Assembly: GCA_947579605.1 (NCBI GenBank)
Contig: OX388307.1
Coordinates: 27,381,237-27,445,236 of the forward strand
Direction: 5' to 3'
From: Athripsodes cinereus
Lineage: Eukaryota; Arthropoda; Insecta; Trichoptera; Leptoceridae
DNA length: 64,000 nt
The notes under the pieces were generated by a model, which had not been told where the DNA came from, searched no databases, and saw nothing but the letters and a program-made list of their open reading frames with translations. This document shows, in pieces, positions 45,433 to 54,510 of this stretch. The position numbers were made by a program, and so were the translations under genes. Every line of letters begins with the position of its first letter. Position 1 is the stretch's first letter.

Positions 45433-46599
45433 TTAATAATATAACGGAAAAATGAGAAACAAAGTCTTTGCCGTAATTCAATGCAACTAAACTTTATCAT
45501 ATTAATGTGAAACAAAATTTCAAGTTATTTTATCAAAACATTTAAAATTAATGAGTTAAACAACTTTATTGATTTAATTTTGCTCAAAATATCTATAATA
45601 CAAATTTCAGCATCATGTAATATTATAAACACCATATTCCTTCAATTTCTCTATTCAATAATATACGCTTGTTTCTGTCACACAGTGCTGCGTCTAAATT
45701 ATTGTTAATATTTTAATTGTTAGCTACTATGTTAGTACTTTAGGAATAATTCCAGATATGTAATTTACATCTGTCGCTCGAAGGTTACTATTTTGTTTTA
45801 GGAATACGATTCTAGATGTACTAAATACGACCCGTGTACCAAATGTGCCGATCAAAATATATTATTAAATAATTAAATTTACGTAGTCAATAAGCTGATA
45901 TTTCAAACGTTGTATGAAGTATTATGACACCAGCTGTGATATTTTTTTATTTATTTATTTGAAATTTTTTTTACAAAATATAACATAATAACCATTGAAC
46001 ATATTTTATGTACTTGACCAGCGCATCTTTGAGTTCATTATTATTATTATTGCCAGTACATTACAAACACAGAAAGAAAAAAAGAAAAGAAAATGTGTTA
46101 ATAGTCAAATATATACAGCCATGTGTAGGTACTTATATTTTAAGCTAAATCATTTTTCAAAATTATGTATGATATTTTTATTTAATTCTCTGAATAAATG
46201 AACGCAATTTATAAATGAACGTTATTTCTAAATAAAATTATTTAGCACCTATAACGTTTAATATTAAAACAAATTGTAAAAACTTATTACATTATTTTCA
46301 CGATCATTGTATTGTGAAAATGTTTATTCTCCCCACGTATTCCAATAATTTATATTTACAAACTTTTTCAAGGATATCAAATTCTCCAAAACATTTTAAT
46401 AACAACCTTGAACATAACCAGATATTATTCACTACTACATCTGTTTGAGTGTTTTCTTTCAAACTCAATTATCTATCCAGATAATTCCAGCTAATCATAT
46501 AAGTTTTCCCATTTATCTACCCATTGCCTGACACTACTTTGGCTTCGCCACTAAACGGCCTCACTGTTATGATTTATTTTAAAACAAAAAAGAACCCTT
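45433..46599. other. AT-rich stretch, no recognised repeat
   Basis: Contains an ATTT run near 45947-45960. No gene features. Confidence 0.5.
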
Positions 46600-46750
46600 T
46601 TTTCTTCACTGGTCATCTTTCCACTGCTAGATGTAGGCTTCTTCTATAGTTTTCCATTTTTCCACTTCTTGGTCTTTTGTTGTCCACCCGTGACAGGGAT
46701 AATGTCATCGACTCACTACTTTTGAGGTCGACCTGACCTTCTTTAATCCA
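46600..46750 (-). mobile_element. LINE C-terminal remnant
   Basis: On the minus strand the remnant reads EVEKWKTIEEAYIx(S)QWKDDQ in joined small frames, resembling the final helix (EAYxQQW) of RTE-like LINE proteins. The stretch caacaaaagaccaagaagtg is the preceding basic part. Confidence 0.4.
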
Positions 46751-47055
46751 TGGTTTCCAGATTAAGACACTTTTTGTCTAGCAACTTGACTTGTTACATG
46801 AACACAAATTAAATACAATCTCTTCCACTCAGAGCAATTCTGCGTAAATTGAAAGAGATATTACTTTCCACGATGTTTTTAACGCCCTAATAACTTTGTC
46901 GTAGAGTTGTGCTAAACGTAGGGAGTTTTTTTGATGTAAAAATCATAGACAATTCTTTACAATACTCAGAAATATGAGTCTTTGCCGCTACACAGAAACT
47001 GCTAGTCTACATATTATATTATGTCTGCGTTTGTAAATATTATATACATGGATAG
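46751..47055. other. No recognised repeat
   Basis: No gene or repeat family seen. Confidence 0.4.
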
Positions 47056-47059
47056 TTAT

Positions 47060-47234
47060 GTAAATTGAAACAAGTGTTTCTTTCCACTGTAAATTATTAA
47101 TAACGAGAGAGACGTCTTTCGACTTATCAGATCATTTTCAATCTTTGAGAGGTTTTGAAAGATTTATAATGGCCTCAAACGTCTCTCACGTGATCAACTA
47201 TTTATAGTAGAAAGAAACACTTGTTTCAATTTAC
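47060..47234. mobile_element. Inverted Penelope-like element, small
   Basis: Perfect outer arms of about 25 bp (gtaaattgaaacaagtgttt... at 47060-47084 and its inverse at 47209-47234) enclose two diverged inverted segments. On the minus strand the left segment reads gattgaaaatgatctgataa, gtcgaaagacgtctctc; the right segment repeats gaggttttgaaagattta and cgtctctcacgtgatc. The TTGAAAATG...CGAAA order matches the elements at 4.9 and 20.2 kb, and the same left segment occurs alone at 6755-6815. Confidence 0.5.
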
Positions 47235-47565
47235 CTAATATGGGATTCTATTACGTGCGGACCGATACAATTAATACAATATAGAAGATATTTTACTGTG
47301 AACAATATTGACTTATAATTCGTTGAAGGATATGTTTATGTCTAATATATTGTTTGTATTATCCACACGAGCATGCAAATATTTTCTTAGTACCTAGTAA
47401 AACAATCACCCAAAGGTTATAGTTCTAACAAACTCATATTAATTTGGTTACTAAGTTATTCATATCGTTTAGGTTGAATATGGTGTTTTCGATTTCATAT
47501 ACTCCGAAAGGATTTACAATAATTGTTTTTAATTATATATTGATAACAATATAGATCATTTTACT
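47235..47565. other. AT-rich stretch, no recognised repeat
   Basis: No gene or repeat family seen. Confidence 0.45.
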
Positions 47566-47833
47566 ATTTATTTATTTATTCATTTACTAAGCATCAACAC
47601 TACACGACAGACAACATATATACATAACAACAAACAATGCAGTCAAAGAAGGTATCAGTACAATGCCCCATTTACAAGTGCACACATTATAAAAATTTGT
47701 ATTATATTTAAAGCCCGTAAGGTTGTAACATTTAAATTAAAGAAAAAAAAAAATAGTAAATTGATAAAAGCAACAAGAACCTCCATTTAGACAATAAAAA
47801 AATACAAATGAATAACAGTTGTCTGATCTTACA
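47566..47833 (-). mobile_element. LINE 3' end, left part of a split copy
   Basis: ATTT repeats, then aagcatcaacactacacgac, agacaacatatatacataac, atgccccatttacaagtgc, gtattatatttaaagcccgt and gaataacagttgtctgatct. The copy is continued at 48139 after an inserted LINE tail. Confidence 0.7.
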
Positions 47834-48138
47834 TCATCATCATCATCATCGCCCTCAACACTCCTCTTGGGAGCACAGGACAGAAACCAGCCTCCTCCAT
47901 TCAGAGCGTCTCTGTGCTAATTGCGTCACCTCTTTCCTCGACATTCATTGCGCTCTGATATCGTTGTCATAGGAACGGTGTATTGTGAAAGAAGGACGCC
48001 CGGGCCGACGGAACCCCTGCGGACGGAAGAACAGTGCTCTTTTTGGCCAACTATCATTAGGCATTCTCAAAACATGTCCCAGCCAGGACCATCGTCTTTC
48101 CTGTATTACGGAGATTACAGGTCTTATAACAGGGAAAT
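47834..48138 (-). mobile_element. RTE-like LINE tail inserted in another LINE tail
   Basis: The minus frame to 47945 contains VISVIQERRWSWLGHVLRMP, then PKRALFFRPQGFRRPGRPS, a standard RTE-type C-terminus. The tail on that strand ends in (GAT)n, seen here as tcatcatcatcatcatc at 47834-47850. The insertion separates gttgtctgatcttac from attactcagataaatatc, which are only about 20 bases apart in the copy at 43160-43205. Confidence 0.75.
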
Positions 48139-48235
48139 AATTACTCAGATAAATATCAACAATCAGTGCTGTCATGCACTCCATAACTTAACAAGAAAAC
48201 GTGAATTAGTGTCACAAAGGAATACATAAAGAAGG
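48139..48235 (-). mobile_element. LINE 3' end, right part of the split copy
   Basis: Contains attactcagataaatatca, acaatcagtgctgtcatgc and aagaaaacgtgaattagtgt, matching 43195-43310. Confidence 0.65.
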
Positions 48236-48564
48236 ACGTAAAGGGAAAACCATCTGAGATATAGAGAAACCCAAGCTGATAATAATCAAATAGTTATGAG
48301 AATACTAAATTGCCGCTTAGCACTTACAAAACTGACTTTTTGAAACCGCGAGAGCTACCGGCAAACATGTCAACACCTCCGAACTTAGTAGGATTATAAG
48401 CATTCACAATCCGATTGAGACGATTTTTCAAACCAGCATTTGTTCGAACCCCACTTAAGTGTTGAAAACCAACCTTAGTTACCAACTGTTATAACAACTA
48501 TTTGACAAAGAGTATTTATACTACTATTTATCTATGTCTGAAATATCTATGTCATTGTAAATTA
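48236..48564. other. No recognised repeat
   Basis: Slightly less AT-rich (gaaaccgcgagagctaccgg). No family recognised. Confidence 0.4.
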
Positions 48565-48668
48565 AATTATCTCATACGGCGCGGGCTATGAGACAATGTA
48601 ACAACCTTCCGAAATAGTATATCCGTTAAGACGTTGAAAAAACACTTCTTAAATAATTTTGTATTGTA
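48565..48668 (+). mobile_element. CR1-like LINE C-terminal remnant
   Basis: Small + frames give CNNLPK and VKTLKKHFLNNFVL, the W-N-x-L-P...S-x-x-x-F-K-x-x-L-K-x-x-x-L signature of CR1-like C-termini. The younger LINE at 48669 inserted at its end. Confidence 0.5.
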
Positions 48669-49939
48669 ATTCTGTCGCAAAGAGACAGGTACAAGAGATG
48701 CAATTCTGAGTCTAAGACTTGTTCTTGAAAAGAGAATAACAGTGAATAGAAACACGTATGTAGCATTCATCGACCTAGAAAAAGCATTCGATAAAGTAGA
48801 ATGGGAACAACTTTTTAAGACTCTAAACCAGATAGGAATGAGCTATAAGGACAGAAGAGCAATCTGGAGCCTATACAAGAATGAAATGGCTGTAATTAAA
48901 AGCGGAGAGAGCTGCGCAGAAGCGAGAGTAGAACAAGGTGTAAGACAGGGATGCTCAATGTCGCCAGCACTCTTTAACTGCTATATACAGCAAGCTATTG
49001 ATGAACTCAGAGAAGAAATGAAGAATTGGACAGGAGTAAAAATAAATGGGAAAAAGGTTGACATGATTAGATATGCTGACGACATAGCACTGCTCGCAGA
49101 CTCCGAGATGGAGCTGAACGAAGCCTTAGGAAAAATGGAAAGTATACTGTTGTCAAAGTACAACATGAAAATAAATAAAGATAAAACAAAATGTATGGTC
49201 GTTGGAAGGGAGGAAGCGACTGCGAACATTGCCATAAATGGAGTGAGCATCAAACAAGTAAGAGAATTCGTGTACTTGGGCAGCAGAATAAACCAGGACG
49301 GACGCTCCAAATCAGAAATTGTGAGCAGAATAAACCAGGCACGAATTGCCTTTAACAAAAAATCCAAAATATTAGAATCCCCTAATATTGATCTAAGCGT
49401 GAGGAAGAATCTCACTAAAGCCTTTGTGTGGAGCATTCTGCTATATGGATGCGAGACGTGGACCATCAGTAAGAGGGAAAGCGGACGGTTAGCGGCATTT
49501 GAAATGTGGTGTTATAGACGCATGCTGAAGATTCATTGGTCGGAACACGTCGAAAACGAAGAAGTGTTAACCAGGGTTGGCGAAAAAAGGCAACTCCTCA
49601 AAAGAATCTGCCAACAACGAGCTAATTGGATTGGCCACAACATCAGGCACCCAGGACTGCTCATCGCAATCGCAGAGGGCAGGACCGAAGGCACAAATGG
49701 CAGAGGTCGACCGAGAGACGCCTATATGGACCAACTGAAGAGGGACATGAGCTGTGGCTCATATATGGAGTTGAAGAGACTGGCTGAGAATAGGGAGGAG
49801 TGGAGAAATAAGTCAAAACTCGTTGCAGACCAATCCAATGGATTGTAACTCATTATATATAATTCTGTTTACACATCCCAATCCCCCTCCCGTCTTTAAC
49901 TATAATTTCTTAAATAGCGACTGTTTATTTTGTATTGTA
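48656..49939 (+). mobile_element. 5'-truncated RTE-like LINE with 13-bp target duplication
   Basis: The direct repeat attttgtattgta (48656-48668 and 49927-49939) flanks the insertion, the hallmark of target-primed integration. About 1.26 kb of element remains: C-terminal two thirds of the reverse transcriptase, C-terminal domain and a 75-bp 3' UTR. The right duplication merges with a SINE-like fragment (49938-49994). Confidence 0.85.
48672..49848 (+). CDS. Reverse transcriptase fragment of an RTE-like LINE, frame intact
   Basis: The frame is open without a stop from about 48672 to the terminator at 49846-49848; an internal GTG at 48742 is not a real start. Segments in order: GTRDAILSLRLVLEKR, YVAFIDLEKAFDKVEW with the first catalytic Asp, EQGVRQGCSMSPALFNCYIQ, MIRYADDIALLADSEMEL with the YADD site, YLGSRINQDGR, SILLYGCETWTISKRE, MWCYRRMLKIHWSEH, QRANWIGHNIRHPGLL, GRGRPRDAYMDQLKRDM and the final EEWRNKSK. 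It would synthesise cDNA at a nicked chromosomal site. The apurinic endonuclease domain and first RT motifs are gone through 5' truncation, so this copy cannot move alone. The unbroken frame suggests a recent insertion. Confidence 0.9.
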
Positions 49940-49994
49940 TTGGCATGGAGAGGACAGCTTTCATATTTATGATATGCTGCTGGTCTGCTGGTTA
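49940..49994 (+). repeat. SINE-like family fragment
   Basis: Contains ttggcatggagaggacagct, tatgatatgctgctgg and tctgctggtt. It is cut on its right where the foldback element begins. Confidence 0.65.
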
Positions 49995-50010
49995 AAATAC
50001 TAACGAAATT

Positions 50011-50227
50011 TCCCAACGAATCATTGGTACGTACTATCAGATTAGGACCAGAGATAGTACAAACGATTCATTAGTACGAATCTATAATATTAACTTTTCG
50101 CAAACAACTCGTTGGTAAATTTAACAACAATTTGTTTGCGAAGAGTTAATATTATAGATTCGTAACAATGAATCGTCCGTACTATCTCTGGTCCTAATCT
50201 GATAGTACGTAACAATGATTCGTTGTG
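50011..50227. mobile_element. Foldback MITE-like element, about 215 bp
   Basis: Arms of about 93 bp (50011-50105 and 50134-50227) share tacgtactatcagattagga, ccagagatagtac, cgattcat and gaatctataatattaact; the loop is under 30 bp. It has no coding capacity and sits next to a truncated SINE-like copy. Confidence 0.8.
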
Positions 50228-50775
50228 AATATTTTTCTCAGTGTATATGGACAAAAATGACATGTAGCAATAAGCTCGCCAATTGTAAACATTATTTTCA
50301 CATTAAATTAATTGAAAATAATTACACATCGTATAATCAATAAAAAGTACATTATTACTATAACCCATCAAGAACAATTCGATTCTCGGGATTTTATTGA
50401 ATAAAATCAGTTTTCAAAACCACTAACCAGAAAAAAAGGATAAAAGCCAGGATACATTATCAAACACATAGAAGTTCAGGAATGTAGTTAATTGTTTTAA
50501 TTAATTGATGTTAGGTGAAAAAATAATAGAAATGTGTAGATTAAAACACAAGAATGAGTAGATTATTTGATCGAGATCCAACTATAAACGTAGCCACCTT
50601 CAGATTAAATAACTACCTAGGTATTTATAAAACAGATATGCCTGCTTTGTTTGTCAGTGAGTTGGAAATATTTTTTTTGGCTGATATTAACATTTCAAAT
50701 GTTCCTCTTTTATAGAATTGGTTTTCAGTTATCGTTATGTTAATTCGTAAAATTATCGTCAAAATATACGTAGAT
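50228..50775. other. AT-rich stretch, one weak repeat trace
   Basis: gcaataagctcgccaattgt at 50268 resembles the LINE tail block gcgataaactcgcc(t/c)attg of 11.29 kb. Nothing else is recognised. Confidence 0.35.
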
Positions 50776-50842
50776 ATATTTATTGCATACAATTATTCTG
50801 CTGGCTACCTATTTGTGGGATATACCGTAATGGCATAATACA
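50776..50842 (+). repeat. SINE-like family fragment, 3' end
   Basis: Contains tatttattgcatacaattat, tctgctggctacctatttgt and gggatataccgtaatggc. Confidence 0.65.
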
Positions 50843-51417
50843 TAGATTAAATATCAACGTTTTATTGTGAATAATTTCAAATACGAAAGATAGCTTGTAG
50901 GCTTAATGTGCTATTTTTTGTTGAAATATATACGTACAAAATAACAAACATGCTCAATGTAATGAGATATCACATCGTAAAAACGATATACAATATACAT
51001 AATATTCACATATAATTTTCATTGATGTTATGTTTTTTGCCCAAACATCACACGATAAATTGCTTTCATAAAGGGAAAATGGTAATATCATGAAAAAAGA
51101 AAGGCGGTGTTTTTTTAATCAAAACAGCCACGAGAAATACATTACCTTTTTTATATAAATTTTCAACAAATATTGATTACAGATATTGTTGAATATTCAT
51201 TTTTTTTTTAATTTATATTTATTAGAATTAATGCGCATCTATTTCGTTCCTACACAAAAAACAATTCGATTACTCGAAAATCGATACTTTATTTAACATG
51301 ACATTCTGCATCTAATGAATCAAATCCTTCATTATCTCTATTCGTTATTCTTCACTTTTAAAAACTCCACTTATGTACATATTACAAGAAGTTGTTCGAA
51401 ATTGATTTAGTTAATTT
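50843..51417. other. AT-rich stretch, no recognised repeat
   Basis: No gene or repeat family seen. Confidence 0.5.
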
Positions 51418-51688
51418 TACAATATCCCGTGGAGCACCCGGTAAAAAATTGGTCTCCCACTCTTATTCGTAAGTTTTCGAGTGTCGTGTAAAAGGCAGGT
51501 GTTCGAAAAAATAAGACATTTTACATCTTAAATTCAGCGATGAGGCTTGCCACCCATCCTGAATGTCTTGATTTTATATTGGCACGGAGAGGACAGCTTG
51601 CATGTTTATTATATGCAGCTGGTCTGCTGGCTACCCCACTTGTGGGATATGCCGTGATGGTATGGTAGTATAGTAGTAGTACAATATC
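51418..51688 (+). repeat. SINE-like family, reference full-length copy with 9-bp target duplication
   Basis: The element at 51427-51679 is flanked by tacaatatc at 51418-51426 and 51680-51688. Order: ccgtggagcacccggtaaaa, ttggtctcccactc, gtaaaaggcaggtgttcgaa, aaattcagcgatgaggcttg, ccacccatcctgaatgtctt, ggcacggagaggacagc, gtctgctggctaccccactt, gtgggatatgccgtgatgg, then a GTA-rich tail. The blocks aagacatt and aatgtctt can pair around the tcagcgatgag loop. aggtgttcga faintly resembles a pol III B box; no A box or tRNA/5S head is recognised. There is no terminal inverted repeat, so a SINE is more likely than a MITE. Confidence 0.85.
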
Positions 51689-52039
51689 GCGTTTTACTTA
51701 CAACTCAAAAGTGAAAGTTTGGATACAGCTGTAAACATACCTCGATAATTTATATGAATGAATGAACTGTTTCACTAGATTTTTTGTATTTTTTTTATCT
51801 TTAATTTGGTAACTCAATTTCAGCAGTTATATGAATATGAATTTGTTGTTATTCGTTCACAGACAACTGTTTTTATACATCATTGTAATAATTTTTTACA
51901 CGTTCTCTGAAAGTAGTCCATTCCCATTATAACAATAGCTTTAAGGTTATCTTGAAAGGACAATACACTCTAGTTTTATAGTTTAATTATTTGTAACTCC
52001 TCCATTGTTCATCAAAGCTTCCATTTGATCTAGGATTAA
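51689..52039. other. AT-rich stretch, no recognised repeat
   Basis: No gene or repeat family seen. Confidence 0.45.
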
Positions 52040-52118
52040 AAACTAACAATTCTATTCTATTCTATTTTTCTCAAGGCCATCCACTCGTTTGCGAGTGATT
52101 TAGGGATAAACTAACAAT
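52040..52118 (-). mobile_element. Very short retroinsertion with (AGAAT)n tail
   Basis: The direct repeat aaactaacaat (52040-52050 and 52108-52118) flanks 57 bp. On the minus strand this reads cctaaatcactcgcaaacga, gtggatggccttgagaaa, then an (AGAAT)n tail. It looks like a LINE or SINE 3' end truncated to its last bases. Sequence just outside the repeats is also similar (gatctaggatta/gatttaggga), so a local duplication is an alternative. Confidence 0.5.
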
Positions 52119-52372
52119 GATAAAGCGTTCAAATAAAATAAAACAGCAGTTACTAATGGATGTTTCATCAATTATTAAATCAAAATATACAATAGTGAGA
52201 CAAATATGTTATTGAAGGATCTACATTTTTTCAGCATTGTAACATGGATCATTGAATGTACTCGTAATGATGAAATGTAACATAAACTTATTTGTGTAAT
52301 ATTCTATCAGTAAAATTACATAGAAGAGATAGTAGCGCAGTGTTATCATCCGTCAAAAGTTATCTGTGTGTC

Positions 52373-52425
52373 ATCATAAGTAATCAAGGCTTACTACTTA
52401 TGCCTTGATTACTTATGATGACACT
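52373..52425. repeat. Perfect hairpin, 21-bp arms
   Basis: gtcatcataagtaatcaagg and its exact inverse are separated by an 11-base loop (ttactacttat). It adjoins the LINE remnant on its right; it may be an inversion product at the insertion end. Confidence 0.7.
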
Positions 52426-52640
52426 GCTAGCCTTCTTCTCTCCACTGCTGGATAAAAGACTATTCAAAACTCGAGAACACAATACCACTGTTTTCGCATC
52501 ATCTGGACAAGATCGTCCACCCATCTTTTTTGGAGTCTTCCTACCCTTCTTTTGTCCTCCCACGGCATCCATTCAAAAATTCTGGAAGTCTCGTCTTACC
52601 AAATGATCAGCCCATTGCCATTTCAGCTTGGCTATAACAG
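52426..52640 (-). mobile_element. RTE-like LINE C-terminus, frameshifted
   Basis: On the minus strand the remnant reads LKWQWADHLVRR, then after a frameshift PWEDKRRVGRLQKRWVDD and the end KTVVLCSRVLN in another frame. This is the KWxWAGHxxRR...GRPxxRWxDD C-terminal pattern of RTE-like LINEs. Confidence 0.6.
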
Positions 52641-52807
52641 GCAACAAGGCTATAATAATAAATTTCTTGAAAAAAATCTACTTCTTTTATTTTAATTATA
52701 ACAATAATCATCATCATAACTTTAACACGGCATCCTTTTCGTAATAGATAAAAAGAATCGCACTCCACTAACTCCTTTAAAATTTTAATTTAAATCATTT
52801 AATTATT

Positions 52808-52880
52808 GCATGCCCTTTTCGCTTCCGTCACTATCAAAGATTTTCCTTATGCATGGTTTCCTATTGAATGTACTAAACGT
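52808..52880 (-). mobile_element. Short LINE tail fragment, family of 23.5 kb
   Basis: The order of cttttcgcttccgtcactat, ttccttatgcatggttt and cctattgaatgtactaaacg matches 23587-23660 with about one change in five. Confidence 0.5.
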
Positions 52881-53285
52881 GATTATTATTTATTAATTTT
52901 GTATTTTATTTATTTTCAAAGGTCTTCATTAAACATATCCTATCACCCAATAAATATTTGCAATTCCGAATAAAATGGATATATTTATTTATTTTGGCCT
53001 GCTACGTATTACATTATTCCTAAAAATGTTGGACAGTAAACATCCGTATGCGTGTGCTGCTATACGGAAATTCTCATAAAAGATACCCCTAGTATTATTG
53101 AAAACTGTATCAAATGCGTAAATGATTCTATTTTCATTACAGCAATATTGAATTGAAGGATTTATTTCATATATCTATATCCCTACCTATGTCGTTACAC
53201 TCGACTGTGAAGGAATAACACAATAATATGAGTGATTTATTTAAAATTTTTGCGTATTTATACTTCAGTACATATTCACGAGTAA
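52881..53285. other. AT-rich stretch, no recognised repeat
   Basis: No gene or repeat family seen. Confidence 0.4.
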
Positions 53286-53401
53286 CAAAAATGTTTATAT
53301 TGAGGTGAGGCAAATGTTCGAACAAGCTGCCTCTGTGTCTGCGAGAGGAGATGAATGGAGAGAGTTTTAAAAGAGGGCTGAAGACGCAACTTTTTGCTGG
53401 G
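53286..53401 (+). mobile_element. CR1-like LINE C-terminus
   Basis: A + frame reads NKLPLCLREEMNGESFKRGL and KTQLFAGSF, the typical last residues of CR1-like ORF2 (LP...R...SFK-x-x-LKT-x-LF). It is directly followed by a tRNA-like segment. Confidence 0.55.
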
Positions 53402-53404
53402 AGT

Positions 53405-53480
53405 TTCGGGCGATAGCCTGGAGGTAGAGTCTCGGCCTCGTGAACAGGGGGTCCATGGTTCGATCCCAAGTGCCGATGAA
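53405..53480 (+). repeat. tRNA-like segment, SINE head or tRNA pseudogene
   Basis: Contains tttcgggcgatagcctggag, gtagagtctcggcctcgtga and a perfect pol III B box ggttcgatccc (53457-53467). Possible arms are CCT/AGG around a seven-base anticodon-like loop (cgtgaac) and a four-of-five T stem. The base before the anticodon-like triplet is G instead of the invariant U, and no clean acceptor stem forms. It is therefore not a functional tRNA; a tRNA-derived SINE head is likelier. Confidence 0.45.
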
Positions 53481-54212
53481 CTCCCCTTTTACGACACAAG
53501 CTTTGAGCTTACTGTGAAAAGTGTAAAAGGTTGTATTTGGGTTTGTAACAAACCCAGGTATATCTTTGAAAAAATCGTTAAAGATGCTAGAGAAAGATTA
53601 TGTTTATTTGTTCAAAATTGTTCTGAGTTCAGGATTTTTGTTTAAAACCTGTATTTTCAATAGGAACTTTGAAGAGTGGTTGTAAAAGATGATTATAAAA
53701 ACTAATGAATGAAAAACGTGAGTAAGAAATAGTAGAGGAGTATATCAACGTACATTAACAGATATTTGTTACAACTTCATTGATTTCTCTAGATGGACCA
53801 CGTTTCCCGAGAATGTTTATTTGAAAAGCAATATCTTAAGACTGACAACCTAGTCTGTGACAATTAAGTTACTGAGTCAGATTTCCTTATGAGTATTTAT
53901 ATTTTCTGACAAAGTAGAAATTTGATGCTCTTTGGTTAGTAATAGGGTTCCTACGAAAACATCCTTATGAAACGTGGACATGTAGGTGTAAGTAAATACT
54001 GGGAAGGAGGCAGCGTATCATCCAGTGGATGTACTAAATGTTTTGCTGATGAAGCCTATTTGTATGTTTACCCTACTACTAAGAAAACTGTATAAATTTA
54101 TGTTATAAATGTATTGCAGAATAATCAAAGAACGTCAAGGAAACAAATATTATTCTGTTATAGAAATGTTATATTTTCTAGAATGTTTTCTATACAATGA
54201 TATCAAAGTATA
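53481..54212. other. No recognised repeat
   Basis: The open frame 53394-53645 crosses the tRNA-like segment and has no family resemblance. Possible SINE body at 53481-53640, unconfirmed. Confidence 0.35.
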
Positions 54213-54217
54213 CTATA

Positions 54218-54510
54218 CTATACCCTCAACGCCGTGTCCCAAGTGGGGTAGGCAGAGAGAACGGAACGCCAAACAGATCTATCTTTACACACTTCCTTCG
54301 CTTCCTCCAAGTTCATACAGTTTCTCATACACACACGTCGGTTCCTCTTACTCAACACGCGGCCGTCCTTGAGAATTTGATCCACGTGATCAAGCCACGT
54401 GGTTCTCGGACGCCCGCGTTTCCTCACACCCTTTCTTTCAGATAAGTATGTCCTCTTTGTCATTCTTACCTCGTTCATTCGTTCAACATGCCCAAACCAC
54501 CGTATTAAAT
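54218..54510 (-). mobile_element. RTE-like LINE C-terminus, frame open
   Basis: The minus frame 54478-54218 reads MNEVRMTKRTYLSERKGVRK, RGRPRTTWLDHVDQILKDGR, RRVCMRNCMNLEEAKEVCKD and RSVWRSVLSAYPTW. The upstream RRxGHxER part lies just before at about 54480-54505. It is related to but distinct from the 1.85/23.5-kb family, whose 3' UTR has the same landmarks (cgccg...gcggggtaggcag). Confidence 0.7.

Noticed and set aside
48981..49466. 161-codon minus-strand frame
   Set aside because: It is a shadow of the reverse transcriptase frame on the + strand.
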